Positions 1 through 7,845 of a stretch of DNA of 56,373 nt are shown piece by piece. The translations under genes and the position numbers were made by a program. Every line of letters starts with the position of its first letter. Position 1 is the first letter of the stretch. Under the pieces are notes generated by a model. The model saw only the letters and a list, made by a program, of their open reading frames with translations. It ran no database searches and was not told the origin of the DNA. The stretch is from an uncultured Lachnospiraceae bacterium. Lineage in GTDB: Bacteria > Bacillota > Clostridia > Lachnospirales > Lachnospiraceae. Location: the NCBI GenBank assembly GCA_947174495.1, contig CAMWJC010000012.1, positions 1 through 56,373 on the forward strand, in the 5' to 3' direction.

Positions 1-1
1 C

Positions 2-571
2 TTTTTTTCTACATGCCTGTTTCAAAGCCTTGTTCCAGGGGGGTGCATTGGGGGTGCATCGTTGAATTGTATCAATTTCGTTGTACCGATGAATCCTTGT
101 CCTTGTGGATACTATCCGGATCGGAACAAATGTCGCTGTACGCCTCATGAAAGGCATAATTATTTGAGTCATCTTTCAGGACCAATTCTGGATCGAATTG
201 ACATATGTGTTCCAGTCCGGAAGGTGGAAATTGATCAGCTTCAGTCCGGGGAAAAGGGGATGAGCAGTGAAAGGATGCGTGGGAAGGTTTTGGAGGCAAG
301 AAGATTGCAAAGTGAGCGCTATCAGGGAACTTCATATCATTTTAACGCCGATTTAAAGCCGGGAGATGTGGAAAAATACTGTGTTTTAGGAAAAAAAGAG
401 AAAAAGCTGGTGGAAAAGTTATGGCGATCCATGGATTTCAGTGCAAGAACTTATCACCGCATGTTGAAAACAGCGAGGACCATTGCGGATCTTTCGGGTG
501 GAGGCGATATCAGGGAGGAACACTTGATGCAGGCAGCGTGTTATCGTCCCGGAGATTTGTTGGAAAGGTAA
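2..571 (+). CDS. YifB/ComM-family Mg-chelatase-like AAA+ ATPase, C-terminal fragment (5' end off the window)
   Basis: The reading frame is open to the left edge and ends at TAA 569-571. It shows the family hallmark MNPCPCGYYPDRN, a Cys-rich CRCTP segment, the sensor-type motif LSGPILDRIDICVPV and a C-terminal helical domain with SARTYHRMLKTARTIADL. These are diagnostic for the YifB/ComM group, AAA+ ATPases linked in some bacteria to natural transformation and branch migration. Only the last ~160 residues of a ~500-residue protein are present. The first ~20 codons in frame (2-61) do not resemble the segment that normally precedes MNPCPCG in this family, so the left junction may be a contig edge, an assembly error or a rearrangement. 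It sits 5 bases upstream of dprA, a common pairing in Firmicutes. Confidence 0.85.
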   Translation, partial: FFSTCLFQSLVPGGCIGGASLNCINFVVPMNPCPCGYYPDRNKCRCTPHERHNYLSHLSGPILDRIDICVPVRKVEIDQLQSGEKGMSSERMRGKVLEARRLQSERYQGTSYHFNADLKPGDVEKYCVLGKKEKKLVEKLWRSMDFSARTYHRMLKTARTIADLSGGGDIREEHLMQAACYRPGDLLER

Positions 572-576
572 CACGA

Positions 577-1704
577 ATGAAAGAACAGGAAAAGGCATAT
601 CAGTTTTGGATTCATAATTTACCAGGAATAGGAGACAGAACCATTGAAAAACTGATTTGGGAATTTGGAAGTGAGCGGGGAGTTTATAAGGCGGTCAAAA
701 AAGATCTGGGAAAGCAGCTGGATGAAGATAGGAAGAAAGTAGTCAGGAATTTTACAGAAAGCTGGAATCTTCAGGAGGCATATGAAAAGCTTATTGAAAA
801 GGGGATTCGCTTTTTTACCTGTAAGGATCAGGAATATCCCTCCCGCCTTCGGAAGCTGAAGCATCCGCCTTATGGGATTTACTGTATTGGAAATCTTCCG
901 GGGGAAGAAAAGCCGGCAGCCGCCGTGATCGGCGCCAGAGAGTGTTCGGAATATGGAAGCTTTGTAGCAAAAGCATTTTCTGGCAGGATGGCAGAAGCCG
1001 GTATATCTGTTATTAGTGGGATGGCACGTGGAATTGATGGGATAGCCCAGCAAGGGGCGATTGACGCCGGCGGGGCAACCTATGCGGTTTTGGGCTGTGG
1101 CGTGGATATTTGTTATCCTGCCTCCAATAGAAGACTTTACGAGGAAATTTTAGCAGCAGGAGGTGGAATTTTGTCGGTGTTTACGCCGGGAACGGAGCCT
1201 CAAAAAAGAAATTTTCCGGAGAGAAACCGTATTGTAGCGGGACTGTCGGATATTCTTCTGGTAGTGGAAGCAAGGCAGAAAAGCGGTACATGGATTACGG
1301 TGGATATGGCGTTGGAACAGGGGAAAAGCGTATATGCTGTGCCGGGGCGACTGACAGATCGGTTAAGTGACGGTTGTAATTTATTGATTCGCCAGGGGGC
1401 AGGAATTGCGCTTTCACCGGAGGATTTGATACAGGAAATGAAAATATTGACAAACAGGGAGGGAATGAACCTGCAGGAGAACAAGGGACGAATGGAACAG
1501 CAGGAGGTCAAACAGGAAGAAGAAATTTACAAATTCCTGGATTTTTCTCCCCGGACAGCAGATGAACTTTTAAAGCAGATGCGGAAAGCAGGAAAAAATG
1601 TGGAACTTTCGGAAGTACTTTCGGAACTTATTTTGCTGTGCATGGAGGGGAAAGCGAGACAGGAAGCCGGATGCTATGTGAGGAGCGGAGCACCTATGAA
1701 CTGA
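577..1704 (+). CDS. dprA: DNA-processing protein DprA (Smf)
   Basis: DprA binds incoming single-stranded DNA and loads RecA during natural transformation. The 375-residue product has an N-terminal helix-hairpin-helix region (LPGIGDRTIEKLI, about residues 15-27). A Rossmann-type core follows, with VIGAR (117-121), SGMARGID (147-154), NFPERNRIVAGLS (212-224) and SGTW (236-239), then a C-terminal winged-helix-like domain (about 315-370). The frame is open upstream to 421, but the ATG at 577, just after the yifB stop, gives the family-typical N-terminus and a 5-base gap. It is probably translationally coupled to yifB-like. Length is normal for the family. The next genes encode a prepilin-like protein and a prepilin peptidase, which fits a DNA-uptake context, although no com pilus operon is visible here. 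Confidence 0.95.
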   Translation: MKEQEKAYQFWIHNLPGIGDRTIEKLIWEFGSERGVYKAVKKDLGKQLDEDRKKVVRNFTESWNLQEAYEKLIEKGIRFFTCKDQEYPSRLRKLKHPPYGIYCIGNLPGEEKPAAAVIGARECSEYGSFVAKAFSGRMAEAGISVISGMARGIDGIAQQGAIDAGGATYAVLGCGVDICYPASNRRLYEEILAAGGGILSVFTPGTEPQKRNFPERNRIVAGLSDILLVVEARQKSGTWITVDMALEQGKSVYAVPGRLTDRLSDGCNLLIRQGAGIALSPEDLIQEMKILTNREGMNLQENKGRMEQQEVKQEEEIYKFLDFSPRTADELLKQMRKAGKNVELSEVLSELILLCMEGKARQEAGCYVRSGAPMN

Positions 1705-1756
1705 TTAATCATAAGACGGAACGGCTATTCTTTATCTATGCAGGGTTCAGTTATAC

Positions 1757-1785
1757 TTGCGCAAATACAAGCAATGTGTTTTAAT
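1757..1785 (+). promoter_or_regulatory. Putative sigma-A promoter before the prepilin-like gene
   Basis: TTGCGC (1757-1762), a 17-base spacer and TTTAAT (1780-1785) preceded by TGT, an extended -10. The expected start site is near 1792, 30 bases before the prepilin-like start. A perfect 14-base palindrome GTTTTAATTAAAAC (1778-1791) covers the -10 box and could be an operator. Confidence 0.45.
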
Positions 1786-1822
1786 TAAAACGTACAGGAT
1801 TCAGTAAGAAAAGGATGAGGCA

Positions 1823-2452
1823 ATGAATACATTTCTGTATGAGGTAGTCAGTATTGACGGTGATTATGCGCATTTGAAAAGAATAGATATTGTGAGCGAC
1901 GAGCTAAAGCTGGTGGCACGGGCGCTCCTGCCGCCGGAGATTGCTGAAGGGATAAGGCTTAAATATGAGTGGATGCAGTACGAGATTCTTGAAGATGAGG
2001 TAAAGAACAGTGGATTTTCGTTGGTGGAGCTTATTTTGACACTTGCTATTCTGCTGTTTTTGGTATGTGTTATGGTTCCCTTTGCTTTTCGTTACATGGA
2101 GAAAAACCGGTTTACTGCGGATGCGCAGATGGTAGATTTGGTTCGTAAATCGGTATCGGTGGCATTAGCGGATCCCCGGCTTGCAGATATGGAGAATTCC
2201 GGGCGTCCCAAACCGGGTTCGGTACTCAGAATGGATCGGCCGGAGGATTTTCAGGGTGTATTTGGAGAGATGGTAGCGCATAAGTTGGGATATGACAGCG
2301 CAGAGAAGATGACGGCACAGGATGAAGGGATTATTTCCCAGCTTAAAATGGGAGATGCCGCCTTAATCACGATACGGATCAATAAAGATGGAAGCTGCGG
2401 ATCGGCAATGGTCTTTTCCGATAAGGGTGATATCCTGCTTACAGTGAAATGA
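1823..2452 (+). CDS. Prepilin-like protein with an N-terminal DUF3006-like extension
   Basis: This 209-residue protein contains a textbook type IV prepilin/pseudopilin cleavage site, KNSG|FSLVELILTLAILLF. Gly64 is at -1, Phe65 at +1 and Glu69 at +5, followed by a ~20-residue hydrophobic helix and a small C-terminal domain. The oddity is the 64-residue leader, when type IVa leaders are usually well under 30. Residues 5-45 (VVSIDGDYAHL...LLPPEI.EG) resemble the small beta domain DUF3006. The ATG at 1823 has a good Shine-Dalgarno (aggatgagg, 1812-1820). An internal ATG at 1973 (Met51) would give an ordinary 14-residue leader but has only a weak upstream site. The prepilin peptidase gene begins 18 bases downstream and is the probable processing enzyme. 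It may be a minor pseudopilin of a DNA-uptake or secretion pilus; the exact role is unknown. Confidence 0.75.
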   Translation: MNTFLYEVVSIDGDYAHLKRIDIVSDELKLVARALLPPEIAEGIRLKYEWMQYEILEDEVKNSGFSLVELILTLAILLFLVCVMVPFAFRYMEKNRFTADAQMVDLVRKSVSVALADPRLADMENSGRPKPGSVLRMDRPEDFQGVFGEMVAHKLGYDSAEKMTAQDEGIISQLKMGDAALITIRINKDGSCGSAMVFSDKGDILLTVK

Positions 2453-2470
2453 AGCATATGAGGAGGATAT

Positions 2471-3226
2471 ATGGAAAAGGTTGTGGCCTATATATGGGCA
2501 TTTATATTTGGAACAGTGATTGGAAGTTTTTTGAATGTGTGTATTTACAGAATCCCCAAAGGAGAGGAAATCGTTAGAACTCCATCGCATTGTCCGAATT
2601 GCGGGACAGCATTGAAGTGGTATGAGTTGATACCGATCGTGAGTTTTCTGCTTCAGAAGGGAAGGTGTCGTAAATGTAAGGAAAGAATATCGCTGCAATA
2701 TCCGGTGGTGGAATTTACTAACGGTTTTTTTTATCTCTGGATTCTTTACAGGATGGGATATGGGACGCTTGGCATCTTGTATTGTCTGTGTGTTTCAGCA
2801 CTTATTGTTATTGCAGTGATCGACTGGAGAACTTTTGAGATTCCGCCGGGCTGCAATTTTTTTATTGGAGGATTGGGAGCAGTAAGGCTTTTACTGGATT
2901 TCTCCGGCTGGAGAGAGCAGATAATAGGTCTGTTTGCAGTTAGCGGGATTTTTTTACTGATTTACCTTTTTACAAAGGGAAAGGGAATCGGTGGTGGTGA
3001 TATTAAACTGATGGCAGCGGCCGGATTTCTGATAGGCTGGAAGAACATACTGCTTGCGTTGGCAATTGGCTCCATAGCAGGATCTGTAATCCATATTACC
3101 TTGATGAAGCTAAAAAATAAAAATCGTATCTTAGCATTTGGACCGTATTTGGCATTGGGAATCTTTTGCGCAATGCTTTATGGAGAAGAACTGATTAAGT
3201 GGTATTTAAGATTTTGCGGTTTTTAA
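2471..3226 (+). CDS. Prepilin peptidase (type IV leader peptidase/N-methyltransferase, PilD/ComC type)
   Basis: This polytopic membrane aspartyl protease cleaves prepilin leaders after Gly and methylates the new N-terminal Phe. The 251-residue product has the N-terminal signature GTVIGSFLNVCIYRIPK and a cytoplasmic loop with two CxxC pairs (C41/C44 and C66/C69), which in relatives bind zinc. The catalytic aspartates lie in VIAVID (D118) and GIGGGDIKL (D177). About seven hydrophobic segments are visible. The length and motif set indicate an active full-length bifunctional enzyme. The Shine-Dalgarno aggagg lies just before ATG 2471. Its immediate partner is the upstream prepilin-like gene; no other pilus genes are present, so other substrates may be encoded elsewhere. 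Confidence 0.92.
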   Translation: MEKVVAYIWAFIFGTVIGSFLNVCIYRIPKGEEIVRTPSHCPNCGTALKWYELIPIVSFLLQKGRCRKCKERISLQYPVVEFTNGFFYLWILYRMGYGTLGILYCLCVSALIVIAVIDWRTFEIPPGCNFFIGGLGAVRLLLDFSGWREQIIGLFAVSGIFLLIYLFTKGKGIGGGDIKLMAAAGFLIGWKNILLALAIGSIAGSVIHITLMKLKNKNRILAFGPYLALGIFCAMLYGEELIKWYLRFCGF

Positions 3227-3263
3227 ACCGAAGGTAAAATTCTATACGTATAGTATTAGGAAG

Positions 3264-3296
3264 AAATCCATATCCTGTGATATGGATTTTTGTTTT
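3264..3296 (+). terminator. Rho-independent terminator after the prepilin peptidase gene
   Basis: The 11-bp stem AAATCCATATC (3264-3274)/GATATGGATTT (3279-3289) has a four-base loop CTGT and is followed by a T-rich run. It closes the yifB-dprA-prepilin unit before topA. Confidence 0.8.
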
Positions 3297-3315
3297 GGAC
3301 TTTTTTATTTTGTAC

Positions 3316-3344
3316 TTGCAAGAGAGAAAAAAGTGGTGTATAGT
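3316..3344 (+). promoter_or_regulatory. Sigma-A promoter for topA
   Basis: TTGCAA (3316-3321), 17-base spacer, TATAGT (3339-3344). It lies between the upstream terminator and topA, leaving a ~55-base leader. Confidence 0.7.
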
Positions 3345-3406
3345 TTAGCGCGGGTTGTTCGCTTGGCGGACAGGGGAAATAGTAGAAAAGGGGAATGGTA
3401 ATTCAT

Positions 3407-5500
3407 ATGGCAAAATATCTTGTAATTGTGGAGTCACCTGCCAAAGTAAAGACAATTAAAAAGTTTTTGGGCGAAAATTATGAAGTGGCTGCAAGTAACG
3501 GTCATGTCAGGGATCTTCCAAAAAGTCAACTGGGGATTGATGTGGAGAATGATTATGAGCCCAAATATATTACAATTCGTGGCAAGGGTGATATCTTGGC
3601 AACTTTACGTAAAGCGGTAAAGAAGGCTGAAAAAATTTATCTAGCAACGGACCCTGACCGTGAGGGAGAAGCAATATCCTGGCATCTTCTAAAGGCACTG
3701 AAATTGGAAGATAAAAAGGTTTATCGTATTACTTTTAATGAAATAACCAAAAATGCGGTAAAGGAATCTTTGAAGAATGCCCGTGAGATTGATTTGAATT
3801 TGGTGAATGCCCAGCAGACAAGGCGTATTCTGGATAGAATGGTGGGCTATCGGATATCTCCGGTTTTGTGGGCAAAAGTAAAAAGAGGCTTGAGTGCCGG
3901 GCGTGTTCAGTCAGTTGCATTACGAATCATATGTGACAGAGAGGATGAGATCAACAGTTTTATACCGGAAGAATACTGGACGCTGGAGGCATTCTTTGAT
4001 CTCTCCGGAGAGAAAAAGCCACTGACAGCTAAATATTACGGAAAGAAAGAAAAAAAGGTATCGATTAACTCCAAAGAGGAGATGGATGCCCTTGTGAATG
4101 AAATAGAGAAGTCGGATTTTTATGTACATGAGGTGAAAAAGGGAGAGAGGATGAAAAAGGCGCCTCTTCCGTTTACTACTTCCACTTTGCAGCAGGAAGC
4201 CAGTAAGGTGTTGAATTTCTCGACTCAGAAAACCATGCGCTTGGCGCAGCAGTTGTATGAAGGAATTGAGATCAAAGGAAACGGAACAGTAGGTATTATC
4301 ACCTATCTTCGTACAGACTCCACCAGAGTATCAGAAGAGGCGGAGAACGCTGCTGCTTCGTATATCACAAAAACCTACGGAGAGGCGTATGCTGCAGGTA
4401 GAACAGGCACTGCCAAAGCAGAACGTAAAATCCAGGATGCTCATGAGGCGATTCGTCCTACGGATATTGCAAGGACACCACTGGAACTGAAGGATTCCTT
4501 ATCCAGAGATCAATTCAGATTGTATCAGCTGATCTGGAAGCGTTTTACAGCCAGCAGAATGCAGGCTGCCAAATATGAGACTACATCTATCAAAATTGAT
4601 GCGGGTGAGCATCGTTTTACCGTGGCAGCATCGAGACTTTTGTTTGATGGATTTATGAGTGTTTATACTCAGGAGGGGGATAAAGAAGAGGAAAATACGT
4701 TGGTACGTGGTGTAGAGGCAGGAGAAAAGCTTACGCTTAAGGATCTGGACGCAAAGCAGCATTTTACACAGCCTGCTCCCCATTATACAGAAGCATCATT
4801 AGTGCATGCACTTGAGGAATTAGGGATTGGGCGTCCCAGTACTTATGCACCAACCATAACCACAATCCTTGCAAGAAGGTATGTGGCAAAGGAAAATAAG
4901 AATTTATATGTGACAGAGCTTGGAGAAGTGGTCAATAACATGATGAAGGATGCCTTTCCGAGCATTGTGGATGTGAATTTTACTGCGAATATGGAAGCTT
5001 TGCTTGATGGTGTGGAGGAAGGAAGCGTTAATTGGAAAACCATTGTTTCCAATTTTTACCCGGATTTGGATGAGGCGGTAAAAATAGCAGAAAAGGAACT
5101 GGAAGAGGTAGATATTGCAGATGAGGTATCCGATGAGATTTGTGAGCTTTGCGGCAGACAGATGGTGATCAAATACGGACCTCACGGAAGATTTCTGGCA
5201 TGTCCCGGGTTCCCTGAGTGCAGGAATACAAAGCCTTATTTTGAAAAGATTGGAGTGGCTTGCCCATCCTGCGGAAAAGACATTGTTCTGAAAAAGACAA
5301 AAAAAGGTCGAAAATATTACGGATGTGTGGGAAATCCGGAATGTGATTTCATGGTGTGGCAGAAACCATCAGGCAATAAATGTCCCAGATGCGGATCTAT
5401 GCTTTTATTCAAAGGAAACAGACTGGCCTGTATGAATGAAAATTGTGGTTATGTAGGAAATATTCCGGAAATTGGAAATAATTCAGAAAATTTAAGTTAA
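3407..5500 (+). CDS. topA: DNA topoisomerase I (type IA)
   Basis: TopA relaxes negative supercoils by cutting one strand through a 5'-phosphotyrosine. The product (697 residues from this start) begins with the family N-terminus MAKYLVIVESPAK (Glu9 of the TOPRIM fold). It carries the TOPRIM acidic motif TDPDREGEA (81-89) and the active-site segment GIITYLRTDSTR with Tyr300. It ends in three Cys4 zinc ribbons (from about residue 580: CELCG..CPGFPEC, CPSCG..CVGNPEC, CPRCG..CMNENC), a normal arrangement for Firmicutes. An in-frame ATG at 3395 lies only 1-2 bases from the aaaagggg Shine-Dalgarno, so 3407 is preferred, though its spacing (13) is long. The gene has its own promoter and is followed by codY, as in related genomes. 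Confidence 0.97.
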   Translation: MAKYLVIVESPAKVKTIKKFLGENYEVAASNGHVRDLPKSQLGIDVENDYEPKYITIRGKGDILATLRKAVKKAEKIYLATDPDREGEAISWHLLKALKLEDKKVYRITFNEITKNAVKESLKNAREIDLNLVNAQQTRRILDRMVGYRISPVLWAKVKRGLSAGRVQSVALRIICDREDEINSFIPEEYWTLEAFFDLSGEKKPLTAKYYGKKEKKVSINSKEEMDALVNEIEKSDFYVHEVKKGERMKKAPLPFTTSTLQQEASKVLNFSTQKTMRLAQQLYEGIEIKGNGTVGIITYLRTDSTRVSEEAENAAASYITKTYGEAYAAGRTGTAKAERKIQDAHEAIRPTDIARTPLELKDSLSRDQFRLYQLIWKRFTASRMQAAKYETTSIKIDAGEHRFTVAASRLLFDGFMSVYTQEGDKEEENTLVRGVEAGEKLTLKDLDAKQHFTQPAPHYTEASLVHALEELGIGRPSTYAPTITTILARRYVAKENKNLYVTELGEVVNNMMKDAFPSIVDVNFTANMEALLDGVEEGSVNWKTIVSNFYPDLDEAVKIAEKELEEVDIADEVSDEICELCGRQMVIKYGPHGRFLACPGFPECRNTKPYFEKIGVACPSCGKDIVLKKTKKGRKYYGCVGNPECDFMVWQKPSGNKCPRCGSMLLFKGNRLACMNENCGYVGNIPEIGNNSENLS

Positions 5501-5534
5501 TATTTGCAATTATATGGAAATTACCCTTCTGGCG

Positions 5535-5563
5535 TTGAAATTGCCTAAATCATGTGTTACAAT
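5535..5563 (+). promoter_or_regulatory. Sigma-A promoter for codY
   Basis: TTGAAA (5535-5540), 17-base spacer, TACAAT (5558-5563) with an upstream TGT, giving an extended -10. The start site would lie near 5570, about 25 bases before codY. Confidence 0.72.
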
Positions 5564-5594
5564 AGGAAAAACAAGTTCAGGCAGGAGGGATACT

Positions 5595-6380
5595 ATGGGT
5601 AGTGTGCAGCTACTGGATAAAACCAGAAAGATTGGAAAGCTTTTGCATAATAACAATTCCAGCAAGGTTGTATTTAATGATATCTGCTCTGTTTTGTGTG
5701 AAATTTTGTCCTCCAATGTGCTTGTGATCAGCAGGAAAGGAAAGGTTCTTGGAGTGGGTGACTGTAAAGGAGTGGATTCCATTACAGAGCTTATTGTGGA
5801 TCAGGTAGGAGGCTTTATTGACGGAATGCTGAATGAGAGACTTCTTTCCGTACTTTCCACCAAAGAAAATGTCAATCTGGAAACGCTGGGGTTTGAGAAT
5901 GGAGAAGTCAGAAGGTTTCAGGCGATTATTACACCCATTGAAATTGCCGGCGAAAGACTGGGAACTTTGTTTATTTACAAATGTGCACAGCAGTATGATA
6001 TTGACGATATTATTTTGTGTGAATATGGCACTACGGTGGTAGGGTTGGAGATGCTCAGGGCAGTCAATGAAGAAAATGCCGAGGAAAGTCGAAAACTGGC
6101 AGTGATCAAGTCGGCAATCGGCACCCTGTCTTATTCGGAGATGGAAGCAGTAGTGCACATTTTTGAAGAGTTAAATGGCATGGAAGGAATTTTGGTAGCA
6201 AGCAAGATTGCAGACAGAGTAGGGATTACCCGTTCCGTCATTGTGAATGCGCTCCGTAAATTTGAAAGTGCCGGAGTAATCGAATCCAGATCATCAGGAA
6301 TGAAGGGAACCTACATAAAAGTATTAAATGATATGGTTTTTGATGAAGTGGAAAAACTCAAAAAAGAAAATATGAAATAG
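5595..6380 (+). CDS. codY: GTP- and branched-chain-amino-acid-sensing global repressor CodY
   Basis: CodY is a dimeric nutrient sensor that represses catabolic, transport and often motility genes when Ile/Leu/Val and GTP are plentiful. The 261-residue product has the N-terminal GAF-type sensor (about 1-155), a linker helix and a C-terminal winged helix. The recognition region ASKIADRVGITRSVIVNAL (about 202-220) and GMKGTYIKVLND are nearly identical to Bacillus CodY. The ATG at 5595 is preceded by aggaggg. The frame stays open upstream to 5514, but those codons overlap the promoter and lack family similarity. The gene lies immediately before the fla/che operon, as in Bacillus, so CodY control of motility is plausible; no convincing CodY box was found before flgB. 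Confidence 0.97.
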   Translation: MGSVQLLDKTRKIGKLLHNNNSSKVVFNDICSVLCEILSSNVLVISRKGKVLGVGDCKGVDSITELIVDQVGGFIDGMLNERLLSVLSTKENVNLETLGFENGEVRRFQAIITPIEIAGERLGTLFIYKCAQQYDIDDIILCEYGTTVVGLEMLRAVNEENAEESRKLAVIKSAIGTLSYSEMEAVVHIFEELNGMEGILVASKIADRVGITRSVIVNALRKFESAGVIESRSSGMKGTYIKVLNDMVFDEVEKLKKENMK

Positions 6381-6417
6381 CAATTGAAAATAAAAAGATA
6401 AAGGATTATCGAAAGGT

Positions 6418-6458
6418 AAAAGGATTTATGAAATTTTCATAGTCCTTTTTCCTTTTTG
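6418..6458 (+). terminator. Rho-independent terminator after codY
   Basis: The imperfect stem aaaaggattt-atgaa (6418-6432) pairs with ttcat-agtcctttt (6436-6449), with one bulged T, and is followed by a T-rich tail. It separates codY from the motility operon. Confidence 0.7.
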
Positions 6459-6506
6459 AGGAATAGATTTTGTATAGATTTTTTGCGTACAATTTGTAAA
6501 AAAACC

Positions 6507-6534
6507 TTGTCTTTTCATTCAAATAATCTATAAT
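6507..6534 (+). promoter_or_regulatory. Sigma-A-type promoter of the fla/che operon
   Basis: TTGTCT (6507-6512), 16-base spacer, perfect TATAAT (6529-6534). The start site would be near 6541, leaving a ~80-base leader before flgB. No sigma28-like element was recognised here, which fits an early-class promoter. The leader contains the interrupted palindrome TTAGTT-T-AACTAA (6569-6581). Confidence 0.7.
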
Positions 6535-6619
6535 GTAATAAGGTGGGCATTGTATGGGCGCAAGGAATTTAGTTTAACTAATTGCGGCATCACCGAAGAT
6601 TACAGAAAGGGGCTGTAAA

Positions 6620-7009
6620 ATGTTTAACAGTAATGTTTTTGACTATGTGGATGTGCTGGGTAAGGCAGCTGACGCAGCATGGCAGAGAAATGAGATCCTT
6701 GCTCATAATATGGCAAATGTCAACACACCGGGATACAAGAGACAGGATATTGATTTTGAATCCCAGCTTCGTCGTGCACTTGGAAATTCCCGTTATGAGA
6801 CGGTGGATGCCAAAGTAGCGCATGTGACCAATACGGAGTTAACGCCAAGGATTTATACGGATATGGCGAATTTTTCATACCGGCTTGACGGAAACAATGT
6901 GGATATTGATACGGAAGGCGTTGAGATTGCTTCCAATCAGATTAAATATAACGGCCTGGTTGCCAGCTACAATCAGGAATTTGCTAATTTGAAGATGGTA
7001 CTTAAGTAG
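6620..7009 (+). CDS. flgB: Flagellar proximal rod protein FlgB
   Basis: FlgB forms part of the proximal rod that crosses the cell wall and is exported by the flagellar type III system. The 129-residue product contains the rod/hook-family N-terminal signature AHNMANVNTPGYKRQDIDF (about 30-48) and the usual C-terminal coiled-coil helix. The length is typical. ATG 6620 is preceded by aaagggg. It is the first gene of the long motility operon and lies 13 bases upstream of flgC. Confidence 0.96.
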   Translation: MFNSNVFDYVDVLGKAADAAWQRNEILAHNMANVNTPGYKRQDIDFESQLRRALGNSRYETVDAKVAHVTNTELTPRIYTDMANFSYRLDGNNVDIDTEGVEIASNQIKYNGLVASYNQEFANLKMVLK

Positions 7010-7022
7010 GGGAGGTTTTGAT

Positions 7023-7478
7023 ATGAGTATCTTTAATTCTTTTAATATTAACGCATCTGGTATGACAGCAGAACGTTATCGTATGGATATTATTGCCGAG
7101 AACGTGGCAAATCAGAATACCACCAGAACAGCAGATGGAACTCCTTACCGCCGCAAAGTGGTAACCTTCGAGGAGAGAGGGCAAAGAGTTGGGAGCTTTA
7201 GCAGTTATCTGGGGCATGCCAGCAGCGCCTATAAAGGGAAGGGCGTCAGAGTAGGAAAAGTCATGGAGGATAACTGGACGCAGATGAATATGGTCTATGA
7301 TCCTTCCCATCCGGATGCGGACGAGAATGGTTATGTTCTTTATCCCAATGTAAACATCGTTACGGAGATGACAAACCTGATCGATGCAAGCCGTTCCTAT
7401 GAGGCCAATGCAACAGCATTTAATGCAAGCAAGAGCATTGCAATGAAGGGACTGGAAATGGCCGGCGGGGCACAATAA
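7023..7478 (+). CDS. flgC: Flagellar proximal rod protein FlgC
   Basis: This is the partner rod protein of FlgB. The 151-residue product begins with a rod-type helix (INASGMTAERYRMDIIAENV) and has the family segment ANQNTTRTADGTPYRRK, then VNIVTEMTNLIDASRSYEAN near the C-terminus. Both terminal heptad regions typical of axial proteins are present. The Shine-Dalgarno is ggggagg before ATG 7023. The order flgB-flgC-fliE is the conserved rod cassette. Confidence 0.96.
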   Translation: MSIFNSFNINASGMTAERYRMDIIAENVANQNTTRTADGTPYRRKVVTFEERGQRVGSFSSYLGHASSAYKGKGVRVGKVMEDNWTQMNMVYDPSHPDADENGYVLYPNVNIVTEMTNLIDASRSYEANATAFNASKSIAMKGLEMAGGAQ

Positions 7479-7498
7479 TTAGAAAGGCGGATACATAA

Positions 7499-7813
7499 GT
7501 GGACATTTCATCTTTTTATAATATTTCCTCTGGTGCAGTGAGAGAAGCAATTGAGAATTCACCGCTTGCTTCTCATGAATCAAAGGGGGAATTTGCGGAT
7601 TTATTTGACAAGGCAATTGAAAATCTTAATACTACAAACTCCTATCTTTCCGATGCAGAAAATGAAGAACTGAGGTGGGCGCTTGGGGAGACGGAAAATA
7701 CCCATGAACTTTCCATAGCCCTTCAAAAAGCCTCTACAGCATTGCAGTATACGGTTGCAGTAAGGGACAAATTGCTGGAAGCATACCGTGAAATTATGCA
7801 GATGCAGATTTAA
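7499..7813 (+). CDS. fliE: Flagellar hook-basal body complex protein FliE
   Basis: FliE forms the first rod layer and joins the MS ring to the rod and export gate. The 104-residue product is short and helical. Its C-terminal half (HELSIALQKASTALQYTVAV, then RDKLLEAYREIMQMQI) matches the FliE signature. The start is GTG 7499 with the Shine-Dalgarno agaaaggcgg. The gene is 20 bases after flgC and 32 before fliF. Confidence 0.94.
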   Translation: MDISSFYNISSGAVREAIENSPLASHESKGEFADLFDKAIENLNTTNSYLSDAENEELRWALGETENTHELSIALQKASTALQYTVAVRDKLLEAYREIMQMQI

Positions 7814-7845
7814 TAATTGAGGCTATAACAGGAGAAAGTCATATC

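Noticed and set aside
421..576. N-terminal extension of dprA
   Set aside because: It would overlap the yifB-like 3' end by 151 bases and lacks similarity to DprA; ATG 577 fits better.
5610..6158. Minus-strand open frame opposite codY
   Set aside because: It is antisense to a highly conserved gene, with no start signals.
6434..6448. Possible CodY box (AATTTTC-like) near the codY terminator
   Set aside because: Only about two thirds of the 15-base consensus match, and the bases are explained by the terminator stem.
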